Shown one piece after another: positions 13,078 through 24,577 of a DNA stretch of 64,000 nt. The stretch covers positions 1,204,001-1,268,000 of the forward strand of contig OZ014420.1 of assembly GCA_963965975.1 (NCBI GenBank), given 5' to 3'. The position numbers were made by a program, and so were the translations under genes. Below the pieces are notes generated by a model. That model saw nothing but the letters and a program-made list of their open reading frames with translations, was not told the origin of the DNA and ran no database searches. Numbering within the stretch: the stretch's first letter is position 1; each line of letters starts with the position of its first letter. The DNA comes from Xestospongia bergquistia. Its lineage: Eukaryota; Porifera; Demospongiae; Haplosclerida; Petrosiidae.

Positions 13078-13369
13078 GTCACGCAATTTCTCTAACAAGA
13101 GTTTAAAAGAAGCCATAAACATTTAAAAATTAATTTAACTATTCAGGAAGTGTATACTACAATGAGAAATTAATATTATACCCCAGACCCTAAATCCTAA
13201 ACATTAGAACCTAAATCTATTAATTTCACATTGAAGTATGCACTTCTCGTGTCGTACAAACATATACTTTTGTTTACATTTAAATAGCAACTTTTGAGCA
13301 GTAATATATATTTATATAGGAAATCTTTACTTCTCAAATTAGCATGGTTGTTTGCAGTATTAAAGTTTG

Positions 13370-13665
13370 CTTCCATTATATTGGAGTACGTAGGTTCTAT
13401 TGAGTTAGGCTTTGCGATTTGTTGATGCAAGTGAAGCAAAGACGAGAGTCTAACTCAACAGACTTGGTTAACATATTCAAAGAGCTTTTTCTAGAAAATT
13501 GAACTAGAACTTTATAATAAACTAACATACATTTAAAACAAAACTATACTAGATCTAACACAAAGTTGTTTATTATAGAAACACAAACACAAATGAAACT
13601 GTTTGTTTTTGAGACTGAACTCATGATTGATATTACTCTTCTTCTTCTTCTTCTCTTTCTAGCTT
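13370..13665 (-). repeat. Relic of an adhesion-GPCR 3' end
   Basis: This stretch matches 26,890-27,170, which is the 3' flank and last codons of the adhesion GPCR (shared pieces include GCTTCCAT..ATTGGAG and TTGTTTTTGAGA). At 13,665 the match stops and sequence typical of the phosphatase 3' flank begins. It marks a duplication breakpoint between a GPCR unit and a phosphatase unit. It also contains a small hairpin (TTGAGTTAG / CTAACTCAA near 13,400-13,458). Confidence 0.55.
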
Positions 13666-14498
13666 ATTTTAAGTAAGAAAGATAATTGTATTTTTTATTT
13701 TATTATATAAATAGCTAATAGTATCATTAAAATATTTTAAGAATAATATTAAAGTAATAATGAGATATCATGTATATGTAATCTCTGCTTTGCCCAAATA
13801 TGGCAATTACAGTCTAGCAGTATGTTCACAATACAAACAACACGGAATTAACTCTATACACTTTTGAACATCGTATACAAATCTACTCTAAGCAAATACA
13901 TAACTTTTTATCGCATCATGTTGAGTTAGAGATAGTCACAACATTATAGTTCAGGCAACAGTCACGCTGTCACATATCATGGTTAAATTTTTCATATTTT
14001 GACATTTCTTCTGCATATTCTGAAAGAACTTCATGACAAAATATGTACTGCTCCTAACAATAACAATATTATCACTTATTATATCTACTACGCTAAAACA
14101 TACCACTTCTTTGACTAGTCCTGCTCTCTGACTTCTAGCTTTCTTTATGAACTGAAATATATCAGCTACTCCCTCTGTCTTTACTCTCTCAAGTTCAGAG
14201 TAGATACTCACAAATGTACCACTTTTACCAACACCATCACTTTAACAAATACAATACTCACATGCACACACATGTATATAGTACATGACTTACTTGCATA
14301 CAACAGTAATAGGTTTGTTACCAGTTTTACTTTGATTTTTAACTATGGTATCAAACATATTGAGAAGTGAAGATCCAGTCAGTGGTTTTGTATGTTCATA
14401 CCAGCTATCATACCAGAAGATAGACACTGACATTGTCTGATCAGAATTATCCTAAATATTTTAATATCAGTTACTGCTAACATTCATTTTGTATGTAC

Positions 14499-14660
14499 TG
14501 TACTAATATTGTTTAACAAAGTATTATTGATTTCTTAAAGGAACTCCGTTTACAAGATGGAAAGTCAAATTATATAGACAGTATACAGGATGTGGTTAAA
14601 CTAAGTAAACATACATTTAATTAAGCAACTAAGAATCATAATAATAATACATTTATTACA
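14499..14660 (-). repeat. Copia 3' LTR
   Basis: 162 bp, starting TGTACTAATATTG and ending CATTTATTACA on the plus strand. It carries an 8-bp insertion relative to the other LTR. Confidence 0.9.
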
Positions 14661-17600
14661 TTTATTAAATCATTTAGTAATCTTTTAAGCCATATAGCTT
14701 CTTGAGTAGCTGATCCTAATGACATATACTCCGCCTCTGAGGTAGACAGTGCTACTGTTGGTTGTTTTTGACTAAGCCAGCTAATGGCTCCACCAGCCAT
14801 AACAAATACATTTCCTGTGGTAGAGTGACGATTCTTTAAATCATTTGCCCAGTCAGCATCTGAGTATCCAATTATTTCTTGACCTGTGACTTTGTATTGT
14901 AGTGAGAGATTGATAGTACCCTTAAGGTAACGAAGTATTCTCTTTATAGCAGTAAAGTGTGCAACTGTTGGTGATGAATTGTATCGTGATACAACAGCAA
15001 CAGAGTGCAATATGTCCGGTCATGTTGCTCTTGCCAAGTGTAATATACTGCCAACCATGGACTGATAGAGAATCGAGTCAACTGTCTTGCTGTAACCATC
15101 ATCTTCAACTAGTTTGACGTTAGAGTCCATTGGTGTGGCAACAGTATTAGCGTCAGATAGTTCATATTTCTCCAGTAAACGGTGAATATATTGGCTTTGG
15201 CACATGTAAAGACTGTCTTTGGTTCTGTAAAAATTAATACCGAGGCAATAATATAACTCACCAAGGTCTTTCATTTTAAATGTTGATGTCAATGATTTCA
15301 AGTAATGATGCATATTCTGCATCTGTCGCTTCTTTCCACTCTTTAGAGTTAATGCTTTGAAACGCTTCTTCAATAGTAGCTGGTTCTACAATCTTGCTAG
15401 CTTGATCACATGCCTGGTTGGCATAATCATCATGTCCATAACGAACTGGCGGTTTTTGTGATCTTTCAGATCGGCGTGGTGGCTGTGAAGTTGGTTCTTC
15501 ATCTTGTGCAGGAGTGATTTGTTGTTGACTAGGTGTTGTCGGTAAGGTAGGTTGGTGCTCCTGGTCTAATAATTCTTGATTCTCCTCCTGCACCTCAACC
15601 TCCCTTTCAATTAACATTTCCTCATTATCTATCTCTGTATTTTTCTCTTCTATAGACTCACAGTTATTAATTTCTTTTCCACCATAGTCATTCTCATTAA
15701 AGATGAGGTCATGTCTGACATAGCACCTCCTTTTCTCCTCATCAAAGACTCTGTAATTCTTTGTTGTTTCAGTGTAACCAATGAACCGGAGCTTGTGGGC
15801 TTTCTTATCAAGCTTCTTTGGATTGCCTTCCCAGACATGGGAGTAGATTATATGTCTCAGGTCAGGTTTCTTTCCAAACCACAATTGGTAAGGGGTGAAC
15901 TTTGACTGGAGTGCTGTTGTCACCATCCTATTTCTCAAATAAGATGCTGTAGATACGCCTTCAGCCCAAAGCGAGTTAGGGAGCTTTGCATGTATTAACA
16001 TTGATTTACCAGCTTCCATGAGGGTTCTGTTGAACCTCTCAGCAGTCCCGTTCTGTTGTGGTGAATGTGCTGCTGTAAATTCCTTTCGAATTCCATTCTC
16101 TTTCAGTTAAGTTAAGAACTCTTCAGAGGTATACTCTCCACCTCTGTCAGCCCTTAGTGATTTGATAACATGATTTGATTCCTTCTCTACTTCAGCTTTA
16201 AATTCCTTAAACTTTTCTAAAGCCTGTGACTTGTATCTCATAAAGTAACATCTACAGTAACGGGAATGATCATCAATAAAAGTAATAAAATACTTGCTAC
16301 CTCTAATTGATTCGGTTTGCATTGGACCACAAACATCTGAGTGAATTAATTGAAGTGGTTCTGTGGACCTAATTTCATTGAGTGTGTGGTGTGGCTTTCT
16401 TTGCATCTTTGCTTCTACACAAGCCTCACAGAAATCATACTTGCCATTAGATGGTATGTCGATACCATCAGCAATAGTACTCAGCTGTCGTAATTGTTGA
16501 ATATTGACATGTGCTAGTCGTTTATGCCATAGATTGGTTTTCTGGTTATCCTCTTTAGTAACGTGAGCAGCTTGTTTTAAACATGGTACTATCTTACAGT
16601 CTAACTTGTACAGTTTTCCTACAGGTGATCCAACACCAACCAGTCGATTTCTTTTGCTACGTATCCAGCACCTTCTTCCAAATGATGTTACGTTTCCATT
16701 GAACGCTGCTTCTCTAACACTAAATAAATTGGTTGAGAGTTTTGGAACATACAGTACATTGTTCAACCATCCAGTAATTCGTTTATGGTTTGGTAGTTGG
16801 GAGATAACTTTAATACTTCCGGTTCCTAATGCGTTCACAGTATGACCATCCCCCAATCCCACTAACTCAGGAGTATCGAACTCCTTGTAATTTCGAATAA
16901 TACTCTGTTGGAAGGTCATATGTCGACTAGCTCCAGAGTCTATTATCCAGCCTTCATCTTGTGTTTCGGCTGTCAATGCAGTAGCTTCATGAGCAATGAA
17001 CATGACCTGTGGCTCAGAATCTGATTCAGAAGGAACACTGCTGTCTGTCTTTTCTCCTGTTCTATCTGCTGTGTGTTCAGTGTGATGCTTTGGCCGCCGA
17101 CGGCCACGATACTGTTTCTTCTTGGTTTGTTCAGGCAGTGACCTTCTGCAGTCTCTCTGGAAATGACCTACTTCTCCACACCTATAGCACCGTCTGTCTC
17201 CTCTATATCCGACTCTTAGTGCCGAATCTCTGCCAGACTTTGTCTCACCACTGGCTCCACTACTCTGCCTTTGTTCCTCGTCTAGCAATGCTTGCTTTAC
17301 AAATATAAGGGTTAGTTCAGCATCTCCCCTTGCAAGTAGGGCTGTCACCAACGTTGGGTAACTCTCCTGAATGCTTCGTAATAACACTGCTACCTTGTTT
17401 AACTCACTAATGTTCTCTTCAAGGGCAGTTAACTGGTCTACTAGCTCATCTAGCTGTCTCAAATGGTCACGAATTGATCCTCCTTTCTCATTCGAAGACC
17501 ATACAGTTGCATCAACACGTTAACTTTGTTACTGACTGTCTTTCTCTCGAATAATTGACACAGTGTATCCCACAGTTCTTTTGGATCTTTGCACTTCATA

Positions 17601-17821
17601 ACTGCTGGGATGTTTCTCTGTCCTATACATTGAAGTATGGAGTAGAACGCTTTCTGTCTATTAGTCTCGTACCCTTGAGCAGAGGAACTTGCTGTACCGG
17701 TACCAAACTCCCATTGGCTAGCTGCCTTCAGTGCATGAGTCACCTGGAACTTCCACACTTGCCAATCTTTATCATTGTTCAATTGAGGTATGTTACCAAA
17801 AAGTCTGTCGTTATTACTCAT
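14661..17821 (-). pseudogene. Copia gag-pol remnant
   Basis: Starting at ATG 17,821, gag runs to a one-base frameshift near 17,465, then continues in another frame through the zinc knuckle CYRCGEVGHFQRDC (about 17,160-17,200), the protease motif DSGASRHM, the integrase zinc region (HKRLAH...CEAC) and core motifs (HSDVCGP, SLRADRGGEYTS). A TAA near 16,106 interrupts integrase. Downstream sequence resumes with QQNGTAERFNRTLMEAG. The RT core, including its YxDD motif, is missing: a deletion near 15,300 joins the start of RT (EWKEATDAEYASLLE) to its end (FKMKDLGELYYCLG) out of frame. RNase H sequence (SDADWAND, STSEAEYMSL) follows to about 14,660. The element cannot move on its own. Confidence 0.9.
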
Positions 17822-17832
17822 GGTTCAGCTAG

Positions 17833-17852
17833 AGGATCCTGGGCTCATAACC
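17833..17852 (-). other. Copia primer-binding site matching the anticodon arm of initiator tRNA-Met
   Basis: Directly inside the 5' LTR the plus strand reads CTGGGCTCATAACC, which resembles the anticodon stem-loop of initiator tRNA-Met (one base different from the common CTGGGCCCATAACC). Copia elements are known to prime from an internally cleaved iMet half-tRNA, so this placement fits the family. Confidence 0.65.
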
Positions 17853-18006
17853 TGTACTAATATTGTTTAACAAAGTATTATTGATTTCTTATAGGAACTC
17901 TGTTTACAAGATGGAAAGTCAAATTATATAGACAGTATACAGGATGTGGTTAAACTAAGTAAACATACATTTAACTAAGAATCATAATAATAATACATTC
18001 ATTACA
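17853..18006 (-). repeat. Copia 5' LTR
   Basis: 154 bp, starting TGTACTAATATTG and ending CATTCATTACA on the plus strand. It borders the primer-binding site at 17,833-17,852. Confidence 0.9.
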
Positions 18007-21000
18007 TGTACCTCATTTAACTCAAGACATTTTATTGTGTTATTTATTTCTAGATCTTCAGATACCATTTTAACAGAGATGTTTCAATAAGTCACAACTT
18101 CACTCATAAGGTCTGGACAAAAATGAGAGTTCTCTTCCTATATCATGAACACATTGAGTCAATAAGAAGTTAGTGTACAAGTCAACTAACTTACACTGTC
18201 AGTACACAATAATACAATACTTTTACTCTCTTCTTTCCATATCATTCTCCAGAAATCAGGTATGGTCTCTTTTACTGGTGCTTGTGCTATTATGAATACT
18301 GAGTTTTGTTTGTAACTCTATAATAGAGATATGATATATTGTATGCTAATAAATATCTCTTACATCAACTTTGCTGGCATTAACATAATTTTCAAGAACA
18401 TTAGAATGAGATGTTGTGTTGTTTGACAGTTCTTTTAAGAGCTATAAATTAAGGATATTTTTAAAATGATCATGATGACCTTACCTCAAATTGTCTTTCA
18501 AAACCACTTTTTCCTTCCTTTCTCTGACTAAGTTTTCTGATAACACCATATGTTCCAGTGATAGGAAAAGAAGTAGTTCTGCTCTTGATGTACTCTGATA
18601 GACACTCATGAATGTACACATACTACTGGGCCTATATATGAGGAAGAGACTAATCATTACACTATACATATACATAAATGCTTACTTCAGTTTGAACTAG
18701 TTTGACTCTTTGATGTGTGATCTCCAGAAGGAAGTCATAAATGTTAAGACTCTCTTCTTGTTCCACTCTCTGTAACATAGTATCTAACACAATGAAGGTA
18801 CCAGTTCTTCCCACTCCAGCACTACAGTGAACTACAAGGGGAGCTCCCTCAGGAGGATGTGCCTCACGAATATGACCAATAAATTCAATCATACACATCT
18901 TATCAGTAGGTACTCCATGATCAGGCCACTCACTAAAATGATAATGAGTTACATCAAAAGATGAAATACCTCCATTTTTAGTCTGGAAATAAAATGAACA
19001 ATGTTAATAGCATAAAGGATAAGGAGATGTCATTTACATTTCTAATAGACAATTTCCTCTTAGTATAGCCCCCATACACATTTACTGACTGTAAAGTGAT
19101 ATTGATACCACAACCAATGTTCTCCTCCTTGTCTATTTGTTCTGGCCAGTAACTAGTACACTTACGCTATGTATAAATTTGGAAAAAAATATGTAAACAA
19201 AAAAAATACTGATTTACTTTTCCTGTTTCAATTAACATAACAATAGTAGATAGTTTATATTCCCATATCATCCTCCAAAAGTCAACAACTGTATTTGGTA
19301 GAGGTCCTATAATGACAAATGTAATGTGAGTTGTCTACTAAGTGAGATTATAACTGACCTTGTGTTACAATGTAAGCATTCTTCCTGTTATAGCCCTGTT
19401 TGTGTAATATAGATATTAATTAATATATCACTAGTACTAATGATATACTTACATTAACATAAGATGCATTGATATAATCTGATCCTTCCTCTCCTTCTAT
19501 TGGACTTAATGGAACAATCTTGTCATCAACTGAAAAGAGAAAAACAACATTTAAATAATTGTAAGATTGTTTGCTAACAAGGAGTAATGTTTTGAAACCG
19601 ATTCTTTGTCTGATGTATCATAGCAATCTCAGATGACTTTATTTGTGACAACTTTTCAATATCCTTCATATAAAACAGATAAGTCAAATTTAAGACCTAT
19701 TCATTATGTACCTTGAATTCACTTTTAAGAAACTGTTGAGATGTTTTAACAAATAAACAAAAGTCCTTCATGTTAATATTATGACCAATATCATGATCAT
19801 AGATCATTGTTTCATATCTGGGTTCTATGATTCATTATCATAGTATATGTCAACTTATTGTACCTTCAAGTGAGGGATGATGTTTGACATCATGTTCATT
19901 TGTAACTTCAATATTTTCATACAGCACATCTACAGTAAAAACAAAAATTAAACTTGCATATCTACAATATTATATAATAGTGTATTAACTAAATAATGTA
20001 CAAATAACAGAATAAATATGATTGTTTTATAATTGATTACCAACCTTGATTTAATTTAATTACATCATACCCATTCTGTTCTTCTAATAAGTCTGAACAT
20101 GATATGTAATGGAAACAAGATTACATAACTAACCTTTCTTTAACTGAAAAGTGTCGTAGTTGTGTATTTCCACTGCTCAGTGTGTCAATGATAAAGGAAT
20201 ATTACTAACAATTTTGAATGATAAAACTAACTTTGTTTAATATCAAGAGCAGTATAGTCATGCTTACCTATTGACAATATGTATACAATTATTATATATA
20301 CTTTATATTATATAATGTAGCAATAAAGGTTGCTATAGCCTCTATAACCAGACTCTATAGAGCCAAATGTGTTGTTATGTAGTATGCAATGGTTGCTATA
20401 AACAACAATACATATATGTAACCAAACTCTATAGATAAAATATATTGTTGTGCATGTACAACTAACTATCCTTTAACTCAATCTCTTCATTTACACATAT
20501 TTCATTTCTTTTCTGTTTGAGAACATTTTTATCGTGAAACCTAAACTTTAGACTACAGAATAAGAACACAAGTTAAGCATAAATGAACACGCCAATTTTA
20601 ACTCTAAAATGATTTAACTTACATTAGTATTGCTGTACATATTATCATGAGAAGTATTACTGCCACAGAAAGTGTGCTCCCAATTATTGTTATTGGAAAT
20701 CTTGAAGACATTGTTATCATTGACTCTGTAAAATAAAATATAACATCACATTACTATTTTATGTATCTGTAATAAAGGAGACCTTACCTAGAGCTGATAA
20801 TGTGATATTGATGTTATTAGTACTCTCTCCAATCTTAGTACTAGCAGACACTGATATTACATAGTTTAGTGTAGGATTTAAACTACTTCTTATAACAAAA
20901 CTAGTTTTATTTGATGATGAAGTTGTAACTCTTAATAGTTTACTAGTCTCCTCTCTCTTCCTATTACTACTAGTTAACTGAACAGGTTGTACAGTCACAG

Positions 21001-22624
21001 TGTAGTTTGTAATGAAGCCTCTTGCCTCTATAAGACTCAGAGCTAACCAACTAACTTCAATAGATGTTCTGTTCAACCATCTCCCTGTTATATTCTGAGG
21101 ACCATATTTAGGAACTAAATGATACGAATTGAAAAGTAATTGTATAATGTTCTATTAACTGACTTCCTTCTTGTGTAAAGACTATACCAGTCAAAACAGC
21201 TTCTCCTCTTCCTTTAATAGTAACTCCAGCTACAGATATAGTGTATGGTATAAATGGATCTATTAGATCAGAACATTAAATAATTTATCATAACAAGTCA
21301 CATACTTAGAGTTACATCAAGTACATGGTCATTGTCAGTGAGTGATGAATTATAAAATAAAATGTCCATTAAATTGTCAAGAACATATATCTTCAACTCA
21401 TAGTCGATAATGATACCAATGGGATTAAGAGGACTACTCCAATGTACACGAACTGTACTACTGTTTATTACAATGACTGTGATATTGGATATTTGTTCTG
21501 GAATTGAAATGACTTAAGAACCAAAGTCCTCATTTTATTATGATTAATTTACTTACTTCTCACAATAGTAGTAGCACTATCTTCACCACATTGGTTACTT
21601 ATTACACATGTGCAATTTGTGCCTTTGTTATTAGCAGATATAGTAAGTTTAGTTCCTGTTTCAGACTGTAGTACTCCATCTCTATACCATTGTCTAGTTA
21701 CACCGCTACCAGCTGAAAGTTCAGTATATAATATCCACGACACCACTAAAGAATAGGTCTTGGATTTAGAGTATAAATAGTGTAGTGTTAGTATTATTAC
21801 AGGTCATTATTATAGTGTTAGTATATATAATGTAGTATGAGTCTGGGACCAGCACTAGTGCAGTATGGGTCTCAGACTGTTTAATATAGTGATCTATAGT
21901 TAACTCTTACCTGATACAGTGCTTTGTGCTATTTCATTACCACAATCATTAGAAACAGTACACATATAGGTACCAGTCATGTTTACAGTAATAGTTGGAC
22001 TATTACTACCAGTAGGACTCCAAGTATATGTTTTAGGATTTGTTGTCACGTCATCTTTAACCAACATACAGCTTAATGTAGTTGAATTACCAGACCTAAT
22101 ACATACATTTTGACCATTGTGAACTGAAACCATAGGAGATATAGCTAAACCACCCTCCTCATTAATGTCTGGTGGCTCTATTATTAAAGATATATAATAG
22201 ATGATTGATTTGGAAAAATGTTAATTGCATAATGTATAGAGACAAGTTCACTGTTAGTGTTAATTGTTGTGTAAATTAAATTACATGTAATAATTTTGTA
22301 GTTATTAATCTTACCTTTAACAAGAAGTGTAGTATTTAAGGAAGCACAAATATTTGATAGCTCACAAGTATAGGTACCAGATGAGGTTATAGATAAGGTA
22401 GTACCATTACCAAATAAAACACCATTTCTAAACCATCTAATAGTGGCTATTGGTTGTTGTCCTGATTGTTGAGTACAAATTAGAGTTAGAACTTTCCCAG
22501 GTTTGTAGCAAGGAGGACTGATAGTGTTACCATTTCTGGATAGTGCTATTGTGCCATTAGGAATAGGACCTTTTAATATAAAGTGACAATAAATTTGTAA
22601 TTTTCATATTTAAAAATGTCTTAG

Positions 22625-22885
22625 ATTGTGGTCACTAATATCAGGACTTAACTAATAAACCATTGTGGTCACTAATATCAGGACTTAATTTATAAACCAT
22701 CGTGGTCACTAATATCAGGACTTAACTTATAAACCATTGTGGTCACTAATATCAGGAGTTAACTTATAAACCATTGTGGTCACTAATATCAGGACTTAAC
22801 TTATAAACCATTGTGGTCACTAATATCAGGACTTAACTAATAAACCATTGTGGTCACTAATATCAGGACTTAACTTATAAACCAA
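22625..22885. repeat. 37-bp minisatellite, seven copies, in an RPTP intron
   Basis: The unit TGGTCACTAATATCAGGA plus TTAACTTATAAACCATTG-type sequence repeats seven times. The equivalent adhesion-GPCR introns hold two copies (33,655-33,728) and one copy (36,826-36,862). Confidence 0.9.
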
Positions 22886-23123
22886 AGTATTAATTAAATA
22901 TGGCAGACATTCACAAATTCAATATAAATAGCTAATAGCATCCATTATCCATTTTACTACTAAGTGTATTGTAAATATTAAAGCTTTAACTAATTAATAA
23001 TAAACCTAATTAGTATATATGTGTAGTAAAACCATTTATGAACAATAGCTAGAGAGTCACCTATTGGTTAAGAGTACATGACAATTATTAGATGGTTATT
23101 ATTATCATTTACTATGCAATTAC

Positions 23124-23128
<5 letters not shown>

Positions 23129-23169
<41 letters not shown>
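23129..23169. repeat. AT microsatellite
   Basis: A pure (AT)n run of about 40 bp beside the second E5 exon of the RPTP pseudogene. A paralogous run lies at 37,104-37,149, and a short degenerate one at 33,972-33,995. Confidence 0.9.
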
Positions 23170-23175
<6 letters not shown>

Positions 23176-24295
23176 TAATATGTAATTGTCAATCCATCCA
23201 CATTTACAACAGTTAGTGTGAACTTACACAATTCAAGTGTTGCAGTACCAGTGTCATTATGACAATCATTGATACTCATACAAGCATAGGTTCCTGCATC
23301 AGCTGATGTAGTGGTAATGTTAGTGGGGTATTCGTTGACATCCTTTGATTGGGTCCACTTATCACATAACTGTCAGCATATGAGGTGTCACATGTTATTG
23401 TGACAATATCTCCTATAACAGGACAGATTTTTCCTGCTACACTTGGAGAACATCGACCACCAGGAGGATTTTCTTGAATAGATGCTATAACTGCATTTAC
23501 TATTGAATCTAAGCAAGACATAAACACATATAGACAATAGTGGTTTAGTAATCAATTCTGCCTCTGATTTATTGCAAATTAAATATTAGGACACTACCAA
23601 ATTACAATCCTTGTTTTTGGTGTTGCTTTAACAATTAAATAAATGCAATCAACATATCATAATATAAGATTTTACCTTTAGTGAAAATTGTAGAATCATA
23701 AAAAGTGCCACATGGAGAGTCCATTTGACATGTGTAAGTAAAGACTTGTCTATATCATGATCAATAGTGTCATTAAATGCCCTAGGAATGAACTGATCAT
23801 TGCAAAAAAGTAATAGAAAACACCAGATTGCTCCACATCAGGTCTACATCTGAGCCTAAGTGTTTGAGGTAGATTCTGAAACTTTTCAAGACATCTTTCT
23901 GTAACATCATTCTCGCCTGTTGATACTTCAAATCTTACCATACCAGTTTGACCTAAATAACAAAATAAGGAATGTCTCTAATTATTAGTGTGAATAGACT
24001 TACACGATTCAAGTGTTGCAGTACCAGTGTCATTTTTACAATCATTGATACTCATACAAGTATAGGTTCCTGCATCAGCTGATATAGTGGTAAATGTCAG
24101 TGGTGTATTTATTGACGTCCTTTGATTGGGTCCACTTATCACATAACTGTCAGCATATGAGTTGTTACATGTTATTGTGACAACATCTCCTATAACAGGA
24201 CAGATTTTTCCTGCTACACTTGGAGAACATCGACCACCAGGAGGATTTCCTTGAATAGATGGTATAACTTCATACACAATTGGATCTAAGCAAGG

Positions 24296-24334
<39 letters not shown>

Positions 24335-24392
24335 GAACATATATATAAAATGTCTTAATAAAGCTAGCATTTTTTGTTTTGATTTTAATTTT

Positions 24393-24577
24393 GGGTGGTT
24401 CTTGGTGTAACTTCACTCTGATGACATCATCATTAAATGACAGGTAGTGATGTCATCATATATGATGACATCATCTAAATCCATCACCTACACCCTAAAC
24501 CAAACCTTATGACACATAGTGATGTCATCATCATAATACAAGTTACATCATCATAGAAGTTACACCAAGAAGGACCC
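24393..24577. mobile_element. MITE, 185 bp, with terminal inverted repeats and 8-bp target duplication
   Basis: The left end GGGTGGTTCTTGGTGTAACT and the right end (reverse complement GGGTCCTTCTTGGTGTAACT) are near-perfect inverted repeats. The element is flanked by TTAATTTT (24,385-24,392 and 24,578-24,585). The unoccupied site, with a single TTAATTTT, is present in the paralogous adhesion-GPCR intron at 35,996-36,003. Inside are palindromic TGATGACATCA-type motifs. An 8-bp duplication fits hAT-like elements, but the ends do not decide the superfamily. A related end lies near 55,993-56,006. Confidence 0.85.

Larger units (their letters stand above)
14499..18006 (-). mobile_element. Ty1/Copia LTR retrotransposon, internally deleted
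   Basis: A 3,508-bp element with LTRs at 14,499-14,660 and 17,853-18,006, each running TG...CA as read on the plus strand, flanked by a perfect 5-bp target duplication TGTAC (14,494-14,498 and 18,007-18,011). Gene order gag, protease, integrase, RT/RNase H on the minus strand is the Copia order. The element sits in an intron of the RPTP pseudogene, 5 nt beyond a D2 splice donor; the unoccupied sequence is visible in fragment A near 880-890. The LTRs differ by three substitutions over about 154 aligned bases plus one 8-bp indel, so the insertion is fairly recent. Confidence 0.95.

Noticed and set aside
22625-22885. Possible CRISPR-like array
   Set aside because: Units are contiguous 37-bp minisatellite copies with no spacers, in an animal intron.
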